This document shows, one piece after another, positions 10,469 through 20,830 of a stretch of DNA of 64,000 nt. Each line of letters opens with the position of its first letter. Within the stretch, counting starts at the first letter, position 1. The notes beneath the pieces were generated by a model that saw nothing but the letters and a program-made list of their open reading frames with translations, had not been told where the DNA came from and did not search any database. The position numbers and the translations under genes were made by a program. The DNA comes from Amanita rubescens (taxonomy: Eukaryota; Basidiomycota; Agaricomycetes; Agaricales; Amanitaceae): NCBI GenBank assembly GCA_015039365.1, contig WION01000163.1, positions 1 through 64,000 on the forward strand, given 5' to 3'.

Positions 10469-12964
10469 ATGCCAGCTTTGAATCCAGATCGATATCTTGG
10501 TCAAGAAGTAACTTCAATACTCTTCGAGTGGAGACTTACGGGCCTCAGAAATCTTCTTGACTCGACGAGAGGAGAAATAAAGTCGAAATTCACCGAATCA
10601 CCGTTGTTTGGCGAAGGTAGATGGCGGGTGGGAGCTTGTCTTCTCGTTTTTCTCGAACACCCCTGACTAGGTCAATTTCCGGCAGATTTCATTCCTCGCA
10701 AATTCTGGTTTATCGGAGGAGGAGCTGAGGACAGCTACGGAAGGGGAATATGTCGGCCTTTTTCTCACCTGTCAGGTAGGTTCAACGCAGCACGGTTATT
10801 GGAACAGTTAACAAAGTCGAGTACAACTGTATAAGACGACTACCGAAGAACCAGCGAATGCAGCCGAAGCCGATTTCTGCAGGTACAGGCTTGTTCGCCT
10901 TGAAATCCAAAAGTAAGCCTTCTTGAAATATCCAGTCCACATTAGTTGATTACATCGTTGAAGCGCCTGCAGGACAATCTCACACGAAGTCAAGGAGGAG
11001 GTAACTTGGCAGCCATTCCCATCGGAAGTATGTAGCGACACGGCAGCTTGCAGCGCATTCCTGAAAATTAACAACGTTCTAGAATAAACAATGCGGATGG
11101 TATTTATACGCCTATTGGTATCAAATAATATGCTAGGCCAGAACCATTTCCAGGGCACGATTTACCCGCAGGGACGCGATATATCCAAGGGTTGGATCGC
11201 TTGATGCGGTCGTGATTAAGTGCGCCATTGAATCGTTCCGAAAGCTACGGCGGCCATCCCGTATGCCAACAATTCCTCAAGGGTCTGTGCCCGAATCGCC
11301 AACTGTTGAGTGTACACGAGTGCTCGTGGTGAAACGTAAAATTCCCTCAAATGTCCTCCTTTTTTTAGGCGCCTCTCGGGCAAATCAGCTACTTGAAAAA
11401 GGTTCGCCGTAATAAAATTGCCACTTCAAATACATCAACCGTGCTTCCGAATATAAAGGACATTCCTGTAAGCCTGAAAAGCGACGGGAACCTCTTTATG
11501 CTCAAGATGCTCTGAAAGGAATATGCGGATGCAGAGGCACAAGCCCAAATCGACTCACAGCTTAAGCCCAGTTCCTCGCTTGCAATACTACTGGCCGTCT
11601 TACGACGGATGAAGGTATATCAGTGGGATATAAACCATAATCTAACTAAGCATTCCATTAGCCAGGATCTCCTATTTGTCGTGTCGTCAATGCAGTGACA
11701 GTCGACCTCGTACGCTTAATCTTGACAACGAAAAACTATGTCAACGTTGCTTTGGAGCCCATTGATACATCCGACGCTGAGCTTTTACTTGATCTTATGC
11801 TTCACCTGCTATGCTCTGGCCAATTAGCATGTTTGGACGTACCAGATGCCAACCGTCGAGCGAGGCGACTAATGTTAAAAATGACAACAAAGACGCCTAT
11901 CACCCCGAGTTCTTTGTTCGTAAAAGGGGTCAGCGCCAAAGTGGATCACGATTACCTTGATCGCGGAGGATTTGGGTTTGTTTTCAAGGGCGAGCTCGGA
12001 GGAGCTACCGTCGCGCTGAAATGGTTATACAAGACTCGCCATGATAATGCAAGTCACGTACGTTTTTGATGAGATTCGATTGTTGACCACGATCCTTTTG
12101 GTAGGACTTTTGTCGAGAAGCGTTGACGTGGCGATCTCTGAATCATGAACGCGTGCTGCCATTCCTAGGGATCTATGAAGATGAAGCATCGCACTTGTAC
12201 CTGGTATCGCCCCTTATGGCCAACGGTACTCTTTCTCAATGGAGAGGGAAGTTAAATCCTTCGACATCAGAGATTCAAAGACTTGTATGTATGAATATTC
12301 TGTCCATATGATCGCTGAACTCGAACTCCCGGACCCCCAGATGCTAGAAGTGGCTGAAGGTATGCACTACATTCACTCGGAGGGCATAGTCCATGGAGAT
12401 CTCCGGGGCGTAAGCTAATCTCTGTCTCAAGCCTGATGCTTGCATCGCTCACGCTTTTATCAGGCTAATATTCTGTTGGACGCCAACTTCCATGTTCAAA
12501 TTGCTGATTTCGGCTTAACTCGACACGTAGAAGCCACAGTTACTCCGTCCGGAGCGCTGCACTACAACTTCGCAGCACCTGAACTGCTTGGCAACTTGGA
12601 TGAATTAGAGGGTGAGGATGTTTCGGAGTCAGACGATTATGGACAATTCGCGACAAGGACGCAAAAGTCGGACATTTATGCGTTTGGATGTCTCTATTAT
12701 GAGGCGAGTAACTTCGATCCTCTTGCTGGACTGGATGAGCGAATGGACGTACAGATACAATTTAATACTGTACCTTTCAAAGGTATGAATGAGTTACAAA
12801 TCGCGCGGCTTATCTGTCAAGGGAAACGTCCGCCTCGAATGGACGAACCGCCTTTGAGTGACAAGGCATGGAGATTGATCAAGCGTTGCTGGATGAAAGA
12901 AGCGGTGAGACGGCCTGCGATGGAGGATATCCTGGAAAGGATGGTTGCTTGGAAATCTCCCTAA
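10469..12964 (+). CDS. MATH-like plus TKL-type kinase, copy B
   Basis: This is a tandem paralogue of copy A with the same order: ATG exon at 10469 (FEWRLTGLRNLLDSTRGEIK), a second MATH-like exon (ISFLANSGLSEEEL...EYVGLFLTCQ), an unresolved middle, then kinase exons 11519-11617, 11662-12048, 12105-12284, 12341-12409, 12464-12703 and 12755-12964. Motifs: DRGGFGFVF, VALK, HGDLRGAN, DFGLTR, AAPELL and a C-lobe ending LERMVAWKSP. Two introns have GC donors: GCAAGT at 12049 (shared by all copies) and GCGAGT at 12704, where copy A has GTGAGT. The 12704 intron is 51 bp without a stop, so failed splicing would only add 17 residues. The kinase half has no frame break. Confidence 0.7.
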
Positions 12965-13179
12965 TCATATATCGATGTCAAAGCCTTAGTTACTTCGCCC
13001 TTACACTGCCGTTGACTGTTAAGTCGAGCCTTTATGCATTATGCTTCCTATTCAAGGTGTTTATCTAATACACTGTACACTGTATTCACTCTTCGCATTC
13101 GTAGTTAATCGATATTTTCTTACTGATCATCCGGGTCTCACCCTCTGAACTAGTTATAACCATAGCCAGGACCATGACT

Positions 13180-13880
13180 GTTCTCTGTCAAGGGAAACGT
13201 CCGCTTCGAATGGACGAACCGCCTTTGAGTGACAAGGCATGGAGATTGATAAAGCGTTGCCGGATGAAAGAAGCGGTGAGACGGCCTGCGATGGAGAATA
13301 TCCTGGAAAGGATGGTTACTTGGATATCTCTATAACACCACGGCGATTATACTTATATCAATATCAGAGCCCCAGTCTCCCCTACGATGCGGTTGAAATA
13401 TTGACCGTTCATTCGAGCCTTTATGCTTCCTATTCGAGATGTTATCTGATGTTTTCACTCTTCGCGTTCGTATTTAATCGATAATCGCTTACCGATCCTC
13501 CGGGTGTCGCCCTTGGAACTAGTTATAACCATAACCAGGACTATGACTGTTCTGAAGGTACTCATCACCGTCAAGTCAAATCTCGAGTCGTTGCGCGGTC
13601 CATGACTGATTGCAGCGTCCTCAATGGTACGCGTTCGTCGTAGCCCAAGTTATGTCCGGCATGTAGGAGTCGAAGGTAAGGTCACATGCCTGCAGGATTA
13701 GGTATATCGCAGGTCTTGTTTTACGCCAGATTCTGCTGGCAGAAGAATGAAGAGCTAAGTAGTAGGCGTTCAACATAATCATTGGAAGAATCCGGGCAAA
13801 TAAGACGGCCATTTATTTGACGCCGTGTATATGTGTGACATTCCACTGGCTGTGTGTGGGAACCAGTGCCAGACTGACGG
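13180..13880 (+). repeat. partial tail duplicate of kinase copies A/B
   Basis: The stretch begins inside the last kinase exon (CTGTCAAGGGAAACGTCCGC, as at 8885 in copy A) and repeats the C-lobe end, stop and 3' flank up to about 13880. Details such as ENILERMVTWIS match copy A better than copy B. No upstream kinase exon precedes it, so it is a fragment left by unequal exchange rather than a gene. Confidence 0.8.
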
Positions 13881-13940
13881 AATATAGACGCCTGCCACTC
13901 CATCACGCACTCAAACGGTGCAGTTTCTCCTGAGGGCCAT

Positions 13941-14310
13941 TCTAAGCTGGAGTCAAAACTGGCTGATAGCACTCGAATGAAGGAAGCCGTTAGCACTCGA
14001 ACGCAAGAAGCTTCTAAGCTGGAGTCAAAACTGGCTGATAGCCCTCGAATGAAGGAAGCCGTTAGCACTCAAACGCAAGAAGCTTCTAAGCTGGAGTCAA
14101 AACTGGCTGATAGCCCTCGAATGAAGGAAGCCGGTAGCACTCGAATGCATTCTAATCTGGAGTCACAAAAACGAGCTGATGGCATTCGAATGAAGGAACC
14201 CAGTAGGATTCGAACGCAAGAAGTTCCTAAGCTGGAGTCAAGAAAACGGGCTGATAGCCCTCAAATGAAGGAAGCCGGTAGCACTCGAACGCAAGAAGCT
14301 GGTACTATCA
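13941..14310 (+). repeat. tandem 72-bp coding repeat, about 5 units
   Basis: Units start at 13941, 14013 and 14085 with exactly 72-bp spacing, then degenerate units start at 14151 and 14226 (66- and 75-bp spacing). Each encodes about 24 residues such as SKLESKLADSPRMKEAV. Lengths stay multiples of three, so the frame is kept. This is the N-terminal coiled coil of kinase copy C. Confidence 0.85.
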
Positions 14311-16187
14311 CTCGAATGCAAGAAGATGCTCATGCTCAAGCCTCGCGTCGCCATAATGACGATCTCGAAGCTAGGTTTCATCCAAATCAGCGTGAATGGG
14401 ATCAGCGTGAATGGGATCAGAGGACCGGTGCAGGGCGTGTTGTCAAACTCGAGCAGAAGTTAGCCGAAACAGGGCAGGCATACAATGATCGACTTCATCG
14501 GTTAGAGATGGATTATCAACAAGCTATAGATTACATCAAGTGAGTACCAGTTGAACTGCTGCATTTCAATTTCTGACATTTGCAAGGCATATGAAGAGAA
14601 AGAGGGACATGATGAAGGATGAGCTCTTCAAACAGAAACATCTGAACTCTCAAATTCAGGCCGAGCTAGACGCGGCTCGGGGCAAGGTAATTCAAGTAAA
14701 AACGATGCAGAATAAAGGCCAAACCTTGCTTTTAAAGGTATACGCGGATGCAGAAGTCCAAGTACAACTGGACCCTCAGCTCGGGACTATCACGTCTCCA
14801 CTTTTATCGCTGCTGACCATCTTACGAGAGAAAAAGGTATATCGGCAAGCTGAATATCACATCCATCTTGCTAAGCATTGACAAGCCAGGAACTCCTATT
14901 GGTCGCGTCGTCAATGTCGCGACAATCGACCTTGCACGCTCACTGTTAACGGCGAAGGACTATGTCAACTCAGCTTTGCAACTCAATGATCCATCAGACA
15001 CTGGATTTTTACTCGATTTTATGCTCCATTTGCTATCTCGTGACTGTTTGTCGTGTTCAGAAGTGCCAGATGCCAACCGTCGAGCGAGACGATTGATGTT
15101 AAAAATGATAAAAAAGACGCCTATCATGCCAAGCTCATTGTTGGTGGAAGGGATCGACGCCAAGGTTGACTACGATTACATTGGTAGCGGAGGATTTGGG
15201 TGCGTTTTCAAAGCTGAAATTGAAGGAAATCCCGTCGCGCTGAAGTTGCTATATAAATCCCGAAATAACGATGCAAGTCTTTCGCTTATCTTGAACGGAT
15301 ATATATCAATTGTTGATCACAATTTGATAGGATTTTTGTCGAGAAGCGTTGACGTGGCGATCTCTAAACCACGAGCGCGTCCTACCGTTTCTCGGAATCT
15401 TTGAAGATGAAAAAGCATCTCGCATGTTCCTTGTGTCGCCGTATATGAAGAATGGTACTCTTTCTCATTGGAGAAGGAAAATGGATCCCTCAACGGTCGA
15501 GATTCAAAGACTTGTACGGTTTGTGCTAGACTCGGAGTGTTGCTGCTGATATCCGAATCTTCTCAGGTGTTGGAAGTGGCCGAAGGTATTCAATACATCC
15601 ATTCAGAAGGCATAGTTCATGGCGACCTTCGCGGCGTGCGTCTTCTACTCCAAGCCTGGTCAGATGCTGACGTAACTTTTCTTTTTATCAGGATAATGTT
15701 CTTTTGGACGCTCACTTCCACGCTCAAATCGCCGACTTTGGGTTAACTCGACATTCAGAAGCCACTGTCACGCAATCTGGAGCGCTGCATTACAACTTTG
15801 CCGCACCTGAGCTACTTGGAGACTGGGATGAAGAGGAAGACGTCTCAGAGTCAGACGACGATGGGAAATCGACTGCAAGGACGCAAAAATCGGATGTTTA
15901 TGCGTTTGGCTGTCTCTATTACGAGGAAAGTCCTGTTCTCTTTCTAGTTTTATTAGATGCTGAACGCAAAACTACAGATCCAGTTTGATACTATACCTCT
16001 CCAGGGCATGAATGAGATCCAAATAGTGAAGCACGTCTCTCGAGGAAAGCGACCGCCTCGACTGGACAAGCCACCATTGAGTGATAGAGCTTGGAAGTTG
16101 ATTAAGCGGTGTTGGATGAAGGAAGCGGCGAGGCGTCCTGCGATGGAGGATATCATGGAAAAGATAATGACTTGGAGATCTGTGTAG
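13977..16187 (+). CDS. coiled-coil TKL-type kinase, copy C
   Basis: Exons in phase are 13977-14539, 14587-14686, 14738-14836, 14886-15272, 15331-15513, 15567-15635, 15692-15925 and 15978-16187, about 614 residues if fully spliced. Residues 1 to about 220 form a charged coiled coil built from 72-bp repeats. The kinase leader (NRRARRLMLKM) and domain follow: GSGGFGCVF, VALK, HGDLRGDN, DFGLTR, AAPELL. There is no MATH exon, and the frame is open upstream to about 13878 without an ATG, so the 5' end may be missing. The last intron has lost its donor: GAAAGT stands where copies A and D have GTGAGT. Read-through stops at 15988 and would remove the C-terminal helices. The other introns look normal, including the GC-AG intron at 15273. 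Confidence 0.65.
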
Positions 16188-16433
16188 CCTCGATGACGAG
16201 GTGATAAATGGATCTTACGCACTTGATGCTTGGTCTACAACTTGGATACACGATGTGACGGTAACTGATAAACCTAGCGTGGGGTTGTGGGGATTATCGA
16301 TTATCTGTCAAGGGAAGCGTATCGCTTCGACGCTTTTATACTTGTTTATGTAATTCGATCACCGCGCGTTTCCTTTCTGTCGCGACATTCAAAGCCTCAC
16401 GATCGTGATGCCTTTCCCCTTTTGTGTCCCGCC

Positions 16434-17589
16434 ATGCCCACGGCCGACAAAGAATCAAGGTGCATCAGACTCATCGATCAGCAAGGAGAACTCCAGTTCG
16501 TCCCTCATTGTTTATTCCCTCCGTACAGATTCTTCACATCTTTCCCATAGGCAAAATCCCGATGCCCAGATCAAACGATGGAGCTTGAGTGACGGACATA
16601 AGGTTGTCACCACCTTTGGATTGGCCTCCAGTGGCAAAAGTAAGTCAAATCTCAGGAAGACGCATGGTTAAACGTACTAACTAATGTCCTAGATGCTTTT
16701 CTCAACCTGGTTTTCGGCACAGACTTTCAAGTTACGGATGACGAAGCGGTCCAGCAAGGTATAAACATATGCATATATGAGGCGAGCATATCTCTGAAAG
16801 CTGGCCCTTGTGCAGGTGTTTGGTTATGTGGGGCGAAAAATGCCAACGCGATCATTGTGAACGTCGAGGACAAGTGCAGCGAGATGACGGTAAGCATCAG
16901 TGCTCTTTTGAAATGGGGCGCGTAGGGACTCATCATCGTAGAACTCGGTGGTTCACAAATGCGCCTTGCTCTCCGTCATCTTCTCCGACGTCCTCACCTT
17001 CCATATTACAAATATCAGTTATTGGCTTGTGATGCGCTTCATTAAAGCCATCTTTGAAGTTTCCATTGGCCTCTTTTCGAAGACGACCCCAAGGATGTAC
17101 GTGATCAGTCCTTTGTGTTCGAAACCTGACTCACGCAATTTGGATGCCAGCGTCGATCAAACGCTTCTACTCTTCGTCGTCACACCAATTGATTCTGGCG
17201 TACCCGTGTCCTGGGTTCAACCCATGCTTATCGCGGAACTCGAACGCATATGGGCACAACAGAGCAAACCATCTGAACTAGCAGATCGCCGATTATACGA
17301 TTACTTTGACCTCTCGTTTATGACTGCTTCTTCACAGTTGTGCCAGCCGGAATGGGTGAAAACCGACGTCTCTAAGCCGAAGGCGCGATTCCTTGACAAA
17401 GATCGCGTGGATTATGCTTTCCAGCCGAGGTATCAAAAGAAAATCGCTATCGATAAACTCGGATTGTGCATGGAGCGTCTATGGGTGAGATGGTATCATA
17501 TTATTCGTAACATTTTTTCACTTATACGTGATTTAGCTACAGCTGGACAACGAACACGCCGATCTTTCGCCGGTCAGAGGCCTGATTGA
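16434..17589 (+). CDS. Sey1/RHD3-like GTPase domain, catalytic motifs lost
   Basis: Exons resemble the N-terminal GTPase domain of Sey1/RHD3 (atlastin-like ER-fusion dynamins). Order: CIRLIDQQGELQ, NPDAQIKRWSLSDGHKVVTT, P-loop GLASSGKN (family GSQSTGKS), FLNLVFGTDFQVTDDEAVQQ, GVWLCGAKNANAIIVNVEDK, ALLSVIFSDVLTFHI, FIKAIFEVSIGLFSK, ELERIWAQQSKPSEL, YDYFDLSFM and DKDRVDYAFQPRYQKK. The catalytic Ser/Thr of the P-loop is Asn, the DVEGTDG motif is reduced to NVED, and the RD of G4 is replaced. It is probably a pseudo-GTPase. The helical and membrane parts of Sey1 are absent. The frame stays open across introns. Short exons (EVPPI, ERREINGPQLDPGRASQG) follow and may join it to kinase copy D. The end coordinate is the last clear block. 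Confidence 0.65.
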
Positions 17590-17887
17590 GAGTTTTCGCC
17601 GTGGTGAAGTCCCCCCAATAGTTCGTGATAAAAACCAACGGCCTCATAAATTGACTAATTCATGCTTTTTTGAAGGAGCGTCGCGAAATAAACGGGCCTC
17701 AGTTAGACCCTGGACGTGCATCTCAAGGAGTACGTCATGACACTGTATTCCCCGATTAGCTAGACTAATCAGACCCAAGGACGCTGTAGCAAATAAAGTT
17801 GACAAGAGCATACAGACGGGAGATGTCTATATGAAGGTAAATCAAGTACGAACGATGCCGAATACAAGCTTAATCTTACTTTTGAAG

Positions 17888-19327
17888 GTATACGCAGATG
17901 CAGAGGTCCAAGCGCTACTAGACCCTCAACTCAGGTCCAACACTTCGCCACTTTCCTCGCTGCTCACCATTTTACGAGAGAAAAAGGTATATAAGCAAGC
18001 TGAATAGCATATAATTCTCGCTAAACTTGATAAGCCAGAATCACCTATCGGCTGTGTCCTCAATGTAGCGACAATTGACCTTGCACGCTCACTCTTGACA
18101 ATGAGGAACTATGTCAATTCGACTTTGCAACTCACCAGTGAATCCGACACTGAGCTTTTGCTCGATTTTATGCTTTATCTACTATGCAGTGGCCATTTAT
18201 CATGTTCCGAAGTACCGGACGCGAATCGTCGAGCGAGGCGGTTGATGCTGAAAATGATAATAAAGACGCCTGTCATACCAAGCTCTTTGTTCGTCAAAGG
18301 GATTAACGCCAAGGTTGATTACGATTACGTAGGTCGCGGAGGATTTGGTTTCGTTTTCAAGGGAGAGCTCGGGGGAGCTGCCGTCGCGCTGAAATTGTTA
18401 TACAAAACTCGTCATAATGATGCAAGTCGTTTCGCTTATCTTGAATGAATGCCAATTGCTGATCTGTTTTGACAGGATTTCTGTCGAGAAGCATTGATGT
18501 GGCGATCTCTAAATCACGAGCGCGTCCTGCCATTTCTCGGGATCTTTGAAGATGAAGCAGCTTCTCGCATGTTCCTTGTCTCGCCGTACATGAAGAACGG
18601 TACTCTGTCGCAGTGGAGAAAGAAGACTGGTCATTCGACATCAGAGATTCAAAGACTTGTGTGAATTTCGCTCGATTGTATATACTCACAGCTGAATCTT
18701 TGATAGATTTTAGAAGTAGTCGAAGGCATTCAATACATCCACTCGGAAGGCATAGTTCACGGCGACCTCCGCGGCGTACGTCCACCTCAACCCGCCTGGT
18801 TAGATACTGACCCCTTATCAGGACAACGTCCTTTTGGACTCTCACTTCCACGCTCAAATCGCCGACTTTGGATTAACTCGACATTCAGAAGCCACAGTCA
18901 CGCAATCTGGAGCGCTGCATTACAACTTTGCCGCACCTGAGTTACTCGGAAACTGGGATGAAGAGGAAGACGTCTCAGAGTCGGACGATGACGGGCAATT
19001 GACCGCAAGGACGCAAAAATCGGATGTTTATGCCTTTGGTTGTCTTTATTACGAGGTGAGTGCGCCAGTCGTTGTGCTTCCTTTGTCGGATCAGACGCTG
19101 AACGCGTAAATGTATAGATCCAATTCGATACTATACCTTTCCAGGGTACGAAGGAGATTCAAATCGTGAGGCTTGTCTCTCGGGGAAAGCGTCCACCTCG
19201 ACTGGATAAGCCACCTTTGAGCGATAGGGCGTGGAAGTTGATTAAACGATGTTGGGTTAAGGAAGCGGTGAGGCGTCCTGCAATGGAGGATATTGTGGAA
19301 AAGATTATGGCCTGGAGATCTGTGTGA
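17888..19327 (+). CDS. TKL-type kinase, copy D (kinase half)
   Basis: All kinase exons are present and in phase: 17888-17986, 18035-18421, 18476-18658, 18707-18775, 18822-19055 and 19118-19327. Motifs: GRGGFGFVF, VALK, HGDLRGDN, DFGLTR, AAPELL, and a C-lobe with RCWVKEAVRRPAMEDI. The GC-AG intron is at 18422 and the last intron donor is canonical GTGAGT. An exon ending DKSIQTGDVYMK precedes 17888 in phase. No start codon or MATH/coil exon is evident. The nearest upstream coding block is the Sey1-like domain, so the two may form one gene. The kinase half of this copy is intact and free of the donor defects seen in B and C. Confidence 0.75.
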
Positions 19328-19589
19328 TCTTATGACGTCTTGGTACTGAGACCATGAGCCATTTGGATAAACGGCCCTTAGGCACTTGAGCAGTGTTTAG
19401 GCGACGATAAATGGATCGTGTGGTGATAAACCTAGCGTAGGGTGTTTCGCGGTCCATCAAATCCACATATTATATATACGTGTATGAGTATGTAGGCATG
19501 ACACGCATGGTACGCCGGCTTCAAACGCGCCGCAGGTCGAAAATGCCCATACCATCTATCCTTCCTCTTTTATTAAACAGACACTCGTG

Positions 19590-19690
19590 ACGACAATCTG
19601 TAGGCTATCCAAACCGGATCAGTTAAGCACAGTTTTGTACTTGGGTGGCACACTTACGTGGACATCGGTTCACCAATGTTAGGCGCGAGC
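19590..19690 (-). pseudogene. 3' scrap of SGNH-type gene (first)
   Basis: The stretch matches 25530-25650 closely (shared words TATCCAAACC, GTTAAGCACA, ACATCGGTTCACCAATGTT). Through that copy it relates to the C-terminal end of the SGNH-like gene at 42307. It is too short and broken to code. Confidence 0.5.
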
Positions 19691-19801
19691 GCGACCATAA
19701 CAAATGAAAAGGTGGCGCGCCCCTCCTCTCAGGCGTCCTTGACACATTTCCGATCCGGTTCGCCGTCGTCGAAACCAGAGCCTAGAAACTAACCGTTTTT
19801 A

Positions 19802-19854
19802 TCAGCATGAAAGTTTTGAAAAAAAACAAAACAAAAAACAAAATTTCATGCTGA
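19802..19854. repeat. imperfect inverted repeat with A-rich loop
   Basis: TCAGCATGAAAGTTTTG at 19802-19818 pairs, with one bulge, with CAAAATTTCATGCTGA ending near 19854. The loop is A-rich. It resembles a small foldback remnant; no function is assigned. Confidence 0.45.
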
Positions 19855-20539
19855 GTGCGCCACCGAGGCTGTTCCTTAAAGGAAAGGCAAGGGACCAAAT
19901 AACGACGATTACCGGTTCACGCCATTATGGTAACCCTTCAGGACGAGGAACGTGCCCAACGCCCAGCCTCCAGAAACGTTCCAGCTCCCGAGCCTCCTGG
20001 TAATGCCGCGGGTATACCAGAAGGTCACGAGTCCCGGCGGCAATCTCTGACAGTAATAGATTAAACGGTGACGCACATTTTGTAAAAATCATCCCGCCCA
20101 ATGTTTCTGATATCAAGGCAAGGTCTGCGACAACTTAGATAGGATGGCAGGCTAGGCGAGAACGTAGATTCAATGGCGAGCTTAGAGAAAAAAACAATCA
20201 GAAACGGCGAGAGGAAACAAGAAAAAGAAGACGACACCGTTCATTGGCGTTTGCCTCAGCGTGTGGACGTTCTGAGGTGTGATGTGGTGAGTGAAGGAAG
20301 GAAAGAGAGAATGGGCGGTTGGTAGTACACGAGTCGAATTTATACCAGTCGCGATGGCTGACAGGGGCTGCCACAGCGGCCCGAAGTGCCGGTGCCGTTA
20401 TTTCGTTTCTTGAAGTACTTCTACCCATGGGAGTCCACGACGCGGCACTGGATCAAATGCTCATTCTGTGATCTGCCACAAGGAAAAAACTTTTATTAGA
20501 GAAAATATGTAGACTTGCCAAGTCCACATATTGTTAACA

Positions 20540-20830
20540 GGGACACCGTCTGCCCTTCCTCTCCCGTACTTAAGCAGACACTCGACGTAGCGCGACCCTA
20601 ATGAATCTCCACCCTGCCAAAACAAACCTCAGCACACCTGGCATTCGATAACGGAAATAGCACTCACGCAAGTATCGGTCCACCAATATTAGCAGCGTTC
20701 ATAATCGTCCTCACCCTCCCACATCGTCATCCACCCAACACGAAACCTCACTTCCCTCCCCGATTAAGACTCAATGGCTCTTTCAAATAATGCATCCCGA
20801 TATCACTGATGAAGAGCGAATGCAAAGAAG
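20540..20830 (-). pseudogene. 3' scrap of SGNH-type gene (second)
   Basis: The reverse strand encodes pieces resembling the end of the SGNH-like protein at 42307-44015: TIMNAANIG, LGSRYVECLL and a GGARTIMNAAN-like block. The word GCATTCATAATCGTCCTC of that gene reappears here as GCGTTCATAATCGTCCTC. The frame is broken. It lies antisense, downstream of kinase copy D. Confidence 0.6.
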
